From Lonicera japonica (taxonomy: Eukaryota > Streptophyta > Magnoliopsida > Dipsacales > Caprifoliaceae), in NCBI GenBank assembly GCA_021464415.1, contig CM038466.1, forward strand, positions 50,405,356-50,469,355: a stretch of 64,000 nt of DNA. Reading direction: 5' to 3'. A program made the translations under genes and the position numbers. Below the pieces are notes generated by a model, which was not told where the DNA came from, did not search any database, and worked only from the letters and a program-made list of their open reading frames with translations. Numbering within the stretch: position 1 is the stretch's first letter; every line of letters begins with the position of its first letter. Shown here in pieces: positions 1-8,789 of the stretch.

Positions 1-420
1 TTCCCTCTGTTACGCTTTCTTTCTCGGCCGATCTCACGGCGAAACATGGACCAGGCAACATGTTTGGCCTTGCTCTATTTCCCTCTCTCTCTCTAAAACC
101 TCAGTTTCAGTTGGGGTGCCGGGGGGAATCAACATGCTAGTGGTTACACTTTCTAATTTTTTTTAATGCATCGTGGTGCTTTTTATTTGTGAGAAGATTA
201 GATATATTCAAATTGAAATAAAGTCTTTCAAGAAGGCTTAAAGGTAGTCAAAATGCAAACTCCAAACTCTTCAGAGAAATATTCAAACTCTATTGAGGGC
301 AAAAACATCATGTGTAGTGCAAGATAGGCCAGGCGAAAATTTTTTCAAGTTAAAAAAATAAAAAGTTCAAATCAAATCTTAACATCCATATTTGATTATT
401 CAGAGCAATATCTTAATGTC
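1..420. other. Non-coding flank
   Basis: I see no gene or recognisable element here. A short CT-rich stretch lies near 80-95. The last bases are the target site of the LTR element that follows; the 5-bp TSD AAAAC is at 421-425. Confidence 0.5.
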
Positions 421-425
421 AAAAC

Positions 426-747
426 TGTTAAAGGAGATGATTCCTCTGATCCCTTCTATGCTGGATGATTCCCTTCTATGCTGGATTATTCCTCTTTATA
501 CAATTTGTCCCCATGGATGCTGTCTCTATGTTCTTTATTTCCTTTATTCATGTATTGCATTTATGATGTTCCTCTGTAATTATTTATGTATTGTTTTCTT
601 GTCTCCTAGATCTAGTTTTGTTCTTGTATATATATGGGCATAGATCCCTTGTAAACCGTGAAGCTTAACAATGTAACCCATTTGGGATCCTTGAAGCATT
701 AATATAATTGTTCACTTCTCTATTTCTATCTTGTGTATAATTTAACA
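426..747 (+). repeat. 5' LTR of non-autonomous element
   Basis: 322 bp with TG...CA ends and short terminal inverted repeats (TGTTA/TAACA). It matches 3893-4214 without a difference I could see. A TATA-like stretch (tatatatatggg, near 628) lies inside. The small ORF at 392-643 is only LTR sequence read in frame. Confidence 0.9.
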
Positions 748-759
748 TGGTATCAAAGG
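748..759 (+). other. Primer binding site
   Basis: TGGTATCAAAGG directly follows the left LTR. It resembles the common plant PBS complementary to initiator tRNA-Met (TGGTATCAGAGC), with one internal mismatch. Confidence 0.8.
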
Positions 760-800
760 AAACATTAGGCTCCGAGTAAGTTTTGTGAATATCAAAGTTG

Positions 801-1166
801 TTAGGTGTCAGAACTAACACTTGCATTATGCATTGCCTGCCGAAGTTCCGCCAAGAAATCCATCTGAGACCCAGATGGTCCAACGCCGGCCGCCGGAGGC
901 AGTAACTGATGAGGAAGTCTAAATTGCCCCCATGCCGGTGCACCGCTTCCTGAATACATAACTGGCCTCTCAGCTAAATCTATCGAAGGATTATTGTACG
1001 CATTCATAGCAGCAGCCCAACGGTCGTTCAAAAGCCGGAAAGCTCCACTGTTACAGCACCCGTGCAAGGGAATTAATGCTGGACGAGGATTCTCACTAGC
1101 AAGGTTGCTGCCGCTAGCATCCCCATGGTCTAAAATAGGAACATTTCTTGAGGCAGTATCATTCAT
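801..1166 (-). CDS. Unidentified antisense ORF inside the LTR element
   Basis: 121-codon minus-strand frame, antisense to the element. The composition is protein-like (Ala, Pro, Ser and Gly, few low-complexity runs). The C-terminal part has PPAAGVGPSGSQ followed by a possible helix, FLAELRQAMHN. No domain is recognised. It could be the tail of a second captured host gene, because upstream sequence on the same strand (to about 1390) is also GC-richer than the surroundings but broken by stops. It may equally be a chance frame. No promoter or start context is convincing. Confidence 0.3.
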   Translation of the reverse strand: MNDTASRNVPILDHGDASGSNLASENPRPALIPLHGCCNSGAFRLLNDRWAAAMNAYNNPSIDLAERPVMYSGSGAPAWGQFRLPHQLLPPAAGVGPSGSQMDFLAELRQAMHNASVSSDT

Positions 1167-1408
1167 GTTATTTTGTGCTCTTTCAAATCTATCTCCTCCA
1201 GATTTGCGCCTACCATTCCAGATCCGGTCCTCCGATCACCGGCATCTCCTCCACCAACAAACACCTCTCGCCACTTTTTGTATTTAATTACATTCAATCT
1301 CCTTCAGCCACTTCGCCGCCGGCAACAGCTCCAGCCTTCACAGCTTGCACCACGGCAGCTTCAACTTCCTCAGTCTCTCAAGTGATTGATCTCTGATGAT
1401 TTCTAGAG

Positions 1409-1445
<37 letters not shown>
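1409..1445 (+). repeat. Poly(A) run
   Basis: About 37 consecutive A residues inside the LTR element. A second run of 22 A lies at 1621-1642. They could be relics of retrotransposed transcripts or simple replication slippage. Confidence 0.8.
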
Positions 1446-1448
<3 letters not shown>

Positions 1449-2182
1449 TAGAGAGAGAAAGACTGATTGAAAGGAAATGGCAGTGAAAAGGCAATGGGTA
1501 GTGCCTCTTGACTGTGTTTGGTGTTGGTTTAAAGAAAAAGTAACGACCAGCTTTAATTATGTGTGTGCTACTGCTGCAAGCACTAAAATCGGTGCTTTAG
1601 GGGAAATTACTTTTTTATTTAAAAAAAAAAAAAAAAAAAAAAGCAAAGAAAAGAAAAGAAAAAGAGGAGTAAAATTGTAAAAGTAGAATTTTTCAAAAGG
1701 TTCTGTTGGGTTCCCAGAAATTTTTTTTTATGTCTTTCAGTTTGATCTTATACACTTTCTGGTTTCATATTTCAGTCCAGAAAAGTTTCAAAAGGTTTTG
1801 ATATTTGTAGTTTAGCCCCAAAACGTTTTTCGACAGTCGTGGATTCACCGTTTAAGGTTTCTGATTTTTCCTTTTAGCCCAGAAAGTTTATCCAAAATCA
1901 GTCACGCGCGCTCACGCGTGACATTTCCACTTGCAGTCATGTTAAGACCATACCATAACCGACAACCCGCAAATTCCGTAAACTCCAAACCCTCGCCATC
2001 ATCAAATGCCGACATCTTTTTGCTCTGACCTCGAAATTCGAAATTCAAATTTCGAGATCGGCGCCTTTAACCCTTTCACCAGCTTCCTGCCATTAAAATC
2101 AAAACACACCATCCTCACTGCAAATCACCCAATAGCACCATCCTCACTGCAAATCTCCCATTCAAATCCAATACAAACAGCC

Positions 2183-3499
2183 ATGTCGATCAGCATCCGC
2201 CAGCGAGGTACTCCATGTCCTGCCTGCTCTTTTCGCCGCAGAGCTTGTCCTCCTTCTTGTGAATCAGTTAAAATCTTTCCAAATGCGTATCATCGTCGAG
2301 ATTATCACACAATCTTTTCCGTTTTCGGGGTAAAAAGTGTTGAATTTTTTTTACAACACGTACCGGATCACAAACATCGTGAAACTCTCGATTCGTTTCT
2401 CTTTGAAGCTAAGGCAAGAATCCTAAATCCTGCTGGTGGATGCGCTGCCCTCCTTACCTCTCTTGATCAAAAGCTTGAGGCTCTGCAGTCACGAATGACG
2501 GCGTTGGAGGCTCGACTGGACAGCGAGTCTCCCAGGGTTAATCCGTCATTTTCCTTTGTCCCTCCTGCAAGTTCCTCAAGGGCCAATCCATCCGACTCCC
2601 TTGCTCACCCACCAGGCTCCTTCGCTTCTCCATCCGGCTCTGGTCGACGCCGCCACCGTTCGACCGGAAAACTGCCGGAGAAATCTCCAGCCTCCAGGTC
2701 ATTTGCCTACCCATCCGGCTCCTTTACTCACCCATCCGGCTCCTTTGCCTCTCCACCTGGCTCCTTTAACCCTCCTGCAAGTTCCTCAAGGGCCAATCCA
2801 TTCGACTCCCTTGCTCACCCACCAGGCTCCTTCGCTTCTCCATCCGACTTCTTTACTCACCCATCCAGCTCCTTTGCCTCTCCACATGGCTCCTTTAACC
2901 CTCCTGCAAGTTCCTCAAGGGCCAATCCATCTGACTCCCTTGCTCACCCACCAGGCTCTTTCGCTTCTCCATCCGGCTCCTTTACTCACCCATCTGGCTC
3001 CTTTGCCTCTCCACCTGGCACCTTTAACCCTCCTGCAAGTTCCTCAAGGGCCAATCCATCCGACTCCCTTGCTCACCAACCAGGCTCCTTCGCTTCTCCA
3101 TCTGGCCCCTCAGAGAATCCTCTAGAACCTGGGGTTCTTCCGACCCAGGAATATTTGTTGGAGCATCCTCACTACAAAAGTTTTTTAAAGCTCCTCTCAT
3201 CAACCCCTGATATCCGTCTACCAACCGTGAATCCTTCCGAACACGGGGATCCTCTGACAGCAGTGGATATGCCGGCATATCCGACTCTGTCAGATTACCA
3301 AGTTGCTTTGGATGGTTTCTCAAAGGGGTCTCCTCAAATTAGTTCTGTTGCGGAGGTTGCCGGATTAATGACTCCGGATTGGACTACCTTAGGAGATATA
3401 GAATACAATTCGCTCTCTGCTTCTAACTTCACTGATATCTTGAATTTTGGTGCTGATGATTCTCAGAATCCATCGCCTTTCTCTTTTTTACCTCAATAA
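2183..3499 (+). CDS. LOB-domain (LBD)-like protein inside an LTR element
   Basis: LBD proteins are plant nuclear DNA-binding factors. From the ATG at 2183 the frame gives about 438 residues; the open frame begins at 2006, but 2183 lies just before the domain. Near the N terminus is CPACSFRRRACPPSC, the C-x2-C-x6-C-x3-C zinc-binding block of the LOB domain. A region like the family's GAS block follows (HTIFSVFGVKSVEFFLQHVP), then an EAKAR...GC segment and a leucine-spaced stretch (LTSLDQKLEALQSRM). The C-terminal half is a Ser/Pro/Gly-rich 43-residue tandem repeat, unusual for LBDs. No intron is visible, whereas many LBD genes have one in the domain, so a retrocopy is possible. The frame is fully open and in the element's sense orientation. 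Whether it is a captured host gene or a useful element gene is unknown. Confidence 0.7.
   Translation: MSISIRQRGTPCPACSFRRRACPPSCESVKIFPNAYHRRDYHTIFSVFGVKSVEFFLQHVPDHKHRETLDSFLFEAKARILNPAGGCAALLTSLDQKLEALQSRMTALEARLDSESPRVNPSFSFVPPASSSRANPSDSLAHPPGSFASPSGSGRRRHRSTGKLPEKSPASRSFAYPSGSFTHPSGSFASPPGSFNPPASSSRANPFDSLAHPPGSFASPSDFFTHPSSSFASPHGSFNPPASSSRANPSDSLAHPPGSFASPSGSFTHPSGSFASPPGTFNPPASSSRANPSDSLAHQPGSFASPSGPSENPLEPGVLPTQEYLLEHPHYKSFLKLLSSTPDIRLPTVNPSEHGDPLTAVDMPAYPTLSDYQVALDGFSKGSPQISSVAEVAGLMTPDWTTLGDIEYNSLSASNFTDILNFGADDSQNPSPFSFLPQ
2561..3112 (+). repeat. 129-bp coding tandem repeat
   Basis: The start of the repeat (cctcctgcaagttcctcaag) recurs at 2561, 2771, 2900 and 3029. The last three are spaced exactly 129 bp (43 codons), so the reading frame is kept. 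The first copy is separated by an extra 81 bp. It encodes Ser/Pro/Gly-rich modules with motifs such as SSSRANPSDSLAHPPGSF. Confidence 0.9.
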
Positions 3500-3880
3500 T
3501 GTGTGTTCCCTTCCTCCTCTCCCTGTCCAGTCACCTCCGTATCTCATAGACTTGCTTACCATTCACACGACAAATTGCCGGGACTTGTCCTGGACCACAA
3601 ATTTAAAACCAACCTTTTGGATCGCCTACGGGCAAGTCCAGATCCATCGCCTTCGGGCGAGTCCAAATCCACTCAGCCTGTTATACGTACTGCTCGCGTA
3701 TTCAGATCAAGTTTTTATTTCCTCCGAAAATTTCTACACCGGACCTCGCCGTTCCGTCGGCTCCTGTTATTTTCGTTACCGCCGTTCCTTTTGCCGGTCA
3801 ATCATCAAACATGTCGAACAACCAAAACCAAATTCCAATTTCTCGCATCCAAGCTTCGGATCCCTAAGAGCCTCCTTCAG

Positions 3881-3892
3881 CTTGAGGGGGGG
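3881..3892 (+). other. Polypurine tract
   Basis: cttgaggggggg lies immediately before the right LTR, in the expected position for plus-strand priming. Confidence 0.8.
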
Positions 3893-4214
3893 TGTTAAAG
3901 GAGATGATTCCTCTGATCCCTTCTATGCTGGATGATTCCCTTCTATGCTGGATTATTCCTCTTTATACAATTTGTCCCCATGGATGCTGTCTCTATGTTC
4001 TTTATTTCCTTTATTCATGTATTGCATTTATGATGTTCCTCTGTAATTATTTATGTATTGTTTTCTTGTCTCCTAGATCTAGTTTTGTTCTTGTATATAT
4101 ATGGGCATAGATCCCTTGTAAACCGTGAAGCTTAACAATGTAACCCATTTGGGATCCTTGAAGCATTAATATAATTGTTCACTTCTCTATTTCTATCTTG
4201 TGTATAATTTAACA
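3893..4214 (+). repeat. 3' LTR of non-autonomous element
   Basis: 322 bp, matching 426-747. It ends TAACA and is followed by the TSD copy AAAAC (4215-4219). Confidence 0.9.
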
Positions 4215-4267
4215 AAAACTAGTAATCTTACATGCGGTTAAAATTTTTTTTTTTTTTTTTTTTGTAT

Positions 4268-5335
4268 AAATATCATATTTGACCATTAAATTATTATAAT
4301 AATTTTAAAATGTTCACTTAACCATACTATTTAAGTAGTTATATTTTAGCTGCTCTTATAAATGTAGGTTGGTCATTAATAGAAGTTGATCATCACATGG
4401 CCAATTTGAGGGGTATTTGCATTTTGCATTCAAATAACCAAAAAACATCCTTTCTCATCTTCATCATCTCAGGCCACCGGACCATTTATCCCGCGAACTC
4501 TCCTCCTCCGGCGACACCAAGAAGCCGGGTTTTTTTTGTTGTTGTTTGTATGATGCTCTGTTTTTTTGTCCTGTCATTTTTCCAATCGAACAATATGTGT
4601 TATTAAATTTAGTTATAGACTAACACAAACAACTTCAGAGAGAAGTGAAAATCCCCCAAAAATTAAGATTAGAGAGAGAATTGAAAGATTGCCTGTACAC
4701 TAAGACATCTCTGTTATGGCCAAGGGATTTATTGCAAAGAAAACAAGAATCCAAGAGATGTCAAATCTTCCATCAAGAAACCAGCCGGATCTGGGAGAAG
4801 AAGAAAATGAATTGTTTCTTCTTGAAACAGAGCAATTACAGAGAGACCTGTAGACATGATTATGATGATGATGGAATTGTTTTCCAGAGAATCCAGATTA
4901 TATATCTAATAGAGATGCAAGGTCATCATCATCTTCTATGAAACAAGGGCTTCTAATTCTTGTTGTGGATTCCATTTGAGAGATATAGAGTTGAGGGGAT
5001 GGAAAAGAGGTGGATTTTTAAAGAGGGGTTGGTGGGGGTGGAGAAAAAAACCATTCGTAGGGTAGACAGGAGTGAGTGGAAAGTTCGCCGGATACATGGT
5101 CTGGCCCCGGAGATAATGAAGATGAAAGGAAATATTGTTTTATGATTGTTTGGATGAAAATACCCTTCAAATTACTCATGCCAGTAGCACGTGACCAATT
5201 TCCATTAATGACTACATTTTTAATTGGAGTGATTAAAATAAAATCACTTAAATAATTAAAGGGGTAAGATGAAACCAAGAATAATTGAGTGACCATTTTA
5301 AAACTTTCGCAATAGTTTAATAGCTAAATATGATA
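4268..5335. mobile_element. Foldback / long-TIR DNA element
   Basis: Sequence from about 4268 to 4510 matches the reverse complement of about 5090 to 5335 with scattered differences. Matching stretches include the ends (atcatattt), a segment around cattaatagaagttg, and the CCGGACCATTTATCC region. The arms are about 240 bp around a 580-bp centre. No transposase is visible; small ORFs inside are short and unrelated to known proteins. Long TIRs suggest a Mutator-like or foldback element. I could not establish the TSD because the flanks are AT-rich. Confidence 0.6.
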
Positions 5336-5519
5336 TATATATATATATAGTCCGTTTCTAGTACGGACTAGGTCTTTCTACGTCTTTTTTTATCATAAAA
5401 AAGATTAGTCTGTACGGTTTGGTTCAGACTTAAAAATTTCCGAATATATATATATTTTGTTTTTTAAGTTTAAGCATTTCTTATAAAAATGAAAAACTTT
5501 TTTGTTGTAAGATATGAAC
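5332..5519. other. AT-rich spacer with AT microsatellite
   Basis: An (AT)n run lies near 5333-5350. No gene is seen. Similarity to unit D begins near 5520, matching 43855 onward. Confidence 0.5.
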
Positions 5520-5704
5520 ATCGGTTCACAAATAATCTAGCCATTCTTAATCACCAAACTAACTTTCAATATTATTAATCATTTCGATGATGATGATGAC
5601 GACAAAGTGAGTTTTAATGATTTGGATTTAAATGATTTTAGTTATTAATTATTAATAATTTAAATTTAAGGTTTTAAACATTGAATTAAAAAAAAAAAGC
5701 TTAT

Positions 5705-6080
5705 GGGGGTGTTTGGTGCCTCACTATTTTTTTTTTCCCCAAAATTTTAAAAACTCAACTCAAAATTAACTCTACTTTTACACTTCCCAAAATTTATTTC
5801 ACTTTACTTTCTCTCTCTAAATTTTTTTTAAAACACCATAACTTTAAATTCAAAAATCAAAATTAAATAAAAAATATATATTTAAAACATATTTGTCGAG
5901 ATCTATAAAATAAGATACATTGTGACTATTTTTTTAAATTTTTTTATGAGATTTTTAGTTGGTTGAAAAAAAACTCAAAAAAAAACCAAATCTACTTTTC
6001 AACATATTTCAAAATTCTACCAAACACCATCTTTTTAAAATTTGAAGAAAAAAAAACAAAGAGAGGCACCAAACACCACC
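5705..6080. mobile_element. Tourist-like MITE in unit A
   Basis: 376 bp with terminal inverted repeats that share GGTGTTTGGTGCCTC. It is flanked by the 3-bp repeat TAT (5702-5704, 6081-6083). Unit D lacks it: the empty site near 44035 reads straight across. The 3-bp TSD and GGTGTTTGGTG ends fit PIF/Harbinger-derived MITEs. Confidence 0.7.
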
Positions 6081-6099
6081 TATGTGTTTCTTTTAGGTC

Positions 6100-6425
6100 T
6101 CATTTGGTTCACGGAATTGAGGACTTATAAAAGGAAAGTAGTTCCTTTCCTTTCATTTTATTTGTTTGATAAGTACAAATTTTAGAAACATTTTTCCAAC
6201 AAATGAGAAAGTAGGGGGTAAAATTATTCTTCTCAAAACTTATGGTATTGATTTCCTCATGTGATTTTCAAGCATTTATTATAAAAAATTTGGACAACTA
6301 TAGCCTTACTTAAATACTTTAATTACATGCTTTACCAAATATAAGAAAAAAACTTGATAGGAAATTTAATTTTTCACTTCTATGAAAAAAACAAAGGAAT
6401 TTATTTTCCTTCCGTGAACCTAAGC
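6100..6425. mobile_element. MITE with TTTGGTTCACGGAA ends (unit A)
   Basis: The left end (catttggttcacggaa) is inverted at the right end (ttccttccgtgaacc). The copy in unit D (about 44048-44393) has both ends, reading gtgaaccaaatgaagcc, while unit A has lost several bases at the right terminus. Because both units share it, the insertion predates the A/D duplication. Confidence 0.6.
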
Positions 6426-6429
6426 CTTA

Positions 6430-6853
6430 CAGTTTGTTTGGATTGAAGGGAAGTGATGGAAATGAAATAGTTAATTAGGAGGGGAATAAATGGAATAGAA
6501 TGAAAATAAATGAGTTTAATTTTATTATTGTTTTGAATAGATAAGGATGAAAAAGAATTAAATGAAAATAAATTTTGTTTAAATTTAAAAAAAAGAAAGA
6601 AAAATAATGTTATTTAATATATTATTAATAAATAAAATTTAGAATAACATAAAAAAATTATTTAAAACTTTTTCTTTTGTTCATAATCTGTCCAATATTA
6701 AAATAAAATAACATAACATAACATAGCAGAGGGGATTGTATTTCCTATCGATTCCTCTTTACTCTCTCTCATAAATTTATTTAAATAAATAAAATATAAT
6801 ACTTTTTCTTTTTTTTTCTTTCATTTCATTTTCATTCCGTCAATTCAAATGGA
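6430..6853. mobile_element. MITE-like element upstream of mTERF A
   Basis: The left end (gtttgtttggattgaaggga) and right end (ttccgtcaattcaaatggac) form an imperfect inverted pair around AT-rich DNA. Unit D has the same element, where it is split by a later Mutator-like insertion. No coding capacity. Confidence 0.5.
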
Positions 6854-7057
6854 CGTTTGCTAGGCAGAATTAACTCTGTCCTAGAATATTGTATAATTTT
6901 GCCCACACTCTATCAATCTTTAAGCTTTAACCCTCAGCCCCACTCAGAAATTCTAAATCCGACAGTGCAAGTGCCTCAAGAATTACTGGAAGGAAAAGAA
7001 AAACCAAAAATCTCATGTTTTCAGTCGACGGGGGAATGAAGGGGTTTTGCTCTGTAA

Positions 7058-7066
7058 TTAGGGTTT
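7058..7066 (-). promoter_or_regulatory. Telo-box-like motif, mTERF A
   Basis: TTAGGGTTT, the complement of the plant telo-box AAACCCTAA, lies 136 bp upstream of the ATG. The same motif is at 14452, 26940 and 46071 in the other three copies. Telo-boxes are known in promoters and leaders of plant genes for translation and organelle biogenesis. Function here is inferred from conservation only. Confidence 0.45.
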
Positions 7067-7193
7067 TGGGGATGACTTTGTGCACTGCTGCTGCAAACAA
7101 GAAGTAGAGCACTCAAACAGAGACCCAATTCCAATTTGTCAATTTCTCTGTAAGTTGAACTCTCTCTGTACAATTCTCTTTTGAACATAAACA

Positions 7194-8300
7194 ATGTTAA
7201 CAATCCTTTTCACTAAAAGAACACTAACCCCAAATCCTCTCACCTTCAATTCATTCACCACAAAATTCCTTATTCTCCAAAAAAATTCCCTAATCACCAC
7301 ATTTTATTCCTCACAGTCAGAATCTAATTTCATCCCACTTGATAAAAACCCACAAAAAGCAGAGCGAGTACTAACCCTTTTCAGAGCCCATGGATTCAGT
7401 GAAACCCAGATCTCAAAAATGGTTAGAATACGCCCCAGGATTCTTTTTTCAGATCCCAAGAAAAACCTGATTCCCAAGCTGGAGTTCTTTCGCTCCATAG
7501 GGTTATCAAGAACCGATATGCCAAGAATTCTCTCGTTGAATCCGTCTTTGTTAGGGAGGAGTTTAGAGAATCAGTTGATTCCTTGTCATAACTTCCTAAA
7601 AAATGTACTAATTCTTGATGAAAATGTTGTTAAGATGTTAAAGCGGAATTCAAGGATACTTATTCATGATTTTGAGAAGAATATTGGTCCGAATATTAGT
7701 TCATTGAGTAGGGTTGGGGTTTCTAAATCGCTAATTTTGTTCATGTTGTTTCATTTTCCGTCTGTTGCTTGTCAAAATCACAAGAAGTTTAAGAAAGTGG
7801 TAGAGGAAGTAATTGGAATGGGATTTAATCCGTTGAGGTCTATGTTTGTTCAAGCTGTTCAAGTGATTTGTGGAATGACTAAAACAACGTGGGATCGTAA
7901 ATGGGCAGCGTATAGGATGTGGGATTTGTCCGATGACGAGATTCTAATGGCGTTTAGATCGCACCCGGTGTGCATGAAATTGTCTGAGGAGAAAATTATG
8001 AGGGAAATGGATTTTCTTGTGAACAAAATGGGTTGGAAGGCTGTGAAAATCGCTAGGTGTCCGGCCGTACTTTTTTTCAATTTCGAAAATAGGATCGTTC
8101 CGAGGTGTAGAGTAATAAAAGTGTTGATATCGGAGGGAATTTTGAAGAAAGATATGAGCTTGGGTACCTTTTTGATGCCTTCGGAAAATCAATTCTTGGA
8201 AAGGTTTGTGAGCAACTATGAAGACAAAGTTCCTGAGCTGCTAGATGTTTATCGAGGGAAGACGGTTCGTTTGAAAACAGGACTTCAATCCAAGGATTGA
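7194..8300 (+). CDS. mTERF-family protein, copy A
   Basis: A 368-residue intronless frame. It belongs to the plant mTERF family, whose members bind organelle nucleic acid and act in transcription termination, splicing or RNA maturation in mitochondria or plastids. The first ~45 residues are rich in Ser, Thr, Phe and basic residues with almost no acids, as in an organelle transit peptide, probably mitochondrial. Residues about 65-340 carry repeated helical mTERF motifs, for example GFSETQISKMVRIRPRIL, followed by IPKLEFFRSIGLSRTDMPRI, and later HPVCMKLSEEKI and ARCPAVLFF. The start is the first ATG and is shared by all four copies. Ends of the protein match copy D, but the middle resembles copy B. 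The target transcript cannot be told from sequence. Confidence 0.9.
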   Translation: MLTILFTKRTLTPNPLTFNSFTTKFLILQKNSLITTFYSSQSESNFIPLDKNPQKAERVLTLFRAHGFSETQISKMVRIRPRILFSDPKKNLIPKLEFFRSIGLSRTDMPRILSLNPSLLGRSLENQLIPCHNFLKNVLILDENVVKMLKRNSRILIHDFEKNIGPNISSLSRVGVSKSLILFMLFHFPSVACQNHKKFKKVVEEVIGMGFNPLRSMFVQAVQVICGMTKTTWDRKWAAYRMWDLSDDEILMAFRSHPVCMKLSEEKIMREMDFLVNKMGWKAVKIARCPAVLFFNFENRIVPRCRVIKVLISEGILKKDMSLGTFLMPSENQFLERFVSNYEDKVPELLDVYRGKTVRLKTGLQSKD

Positions 8301-8789
8301 CATGTGATTAAATGAATGATGTATATGAATGTTTCAAATCGGTGGTCGCCATGACTGTGCCGGCATTCTTCTTGAAGTGGAAACGATGTAACATTTGTTT
8401 TTTCTACCTTTTGTTGGATACAATTTTGACTGGTTTGTCATTACATTAACTATTTCTTTTGTTTATGGATATGAGCATCCAGTTTTTTTACAGCGATTTT
8501 CATTTTGAAAACTCTCTCGTTATTTGGGACCTTGTTCACCCCTTGGGCTTTTGGACCTGGAACCAGACGAAGGGAGGGAAGGGGTATAGGTCTTGATCAC
8601 GTGGTTGTAATTTTTTGCGAATTATGTCTTAAAAACTTCATTTGGGGTAACTAGAATGTCTACTGCAGCACTACTCTTGTTATCAGCCCAAGAATTGCTA
8701 TATATCAATGAAGGTATCCTTGTTCACTAATGTATGCTTTGTCATCTCTCTATATTTGCTCTTGCGTGTTTTGGTTTTTGTTCTCTAGA
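8301..8789 (+). other. 3' region of mTERF A
   Basis: This stretch is conserved downstream of all four mTERF copies, including a block around tttggggtaactagaatgtc. It is probably 3' UTR and downstream DNA. No further gene is visible. Confidence 0.5.

Larger units (their letters stand above)
426..4214 (+). mobile_element. Non-autonomous LTR retrotransposon carrying a LOB-like ORF
   Basis: The element has two 322-bp LTRs (426-747 and 3893-4214) that look identical by eye, each starting TGTTA and ending TAACA. It is flanked by a perfect 5-bp TSD, AAAAC (421-425 and 4215-4219). A tRNA-Met-type primer binding site starts directly after the left LTR, and a G-rich polypurine tract directly precedes the right LTR, so the element is on the plus strand. 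The internal 3.1 kb shows no gag, protease, integrase, reverse transcriptase or RNase H. It contains a LOB-domain-like ORF instead. Identical LTRs imply recent insertion. Mobilisation would need enzymes from another element (inference). Confidence 0.9.

Noticed and set aside
392..643. 83-residue ORF, repeated as 72 residues at 3892-4110
   Set aside because: Both copies are the LTR of the same element read in one frame. The duplication is explained by the LTR pair, and the hydrophobic translation reflects T-rich sequence.
1173..1396. Overlapping plus-strand ORFs rich in Pro, Ser and Gln
   Set aside because: Low-complexity frames in CT-rich DNA, overlapping each other in different frames, with no recognisable motif.
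2556..3125. 189-residue ORF in a second frame across the LOB-like gene
   Set aside because: It is a shadow of the 129-bp coding repeat. The repeat length is a multiple of three, so every frame stays open.
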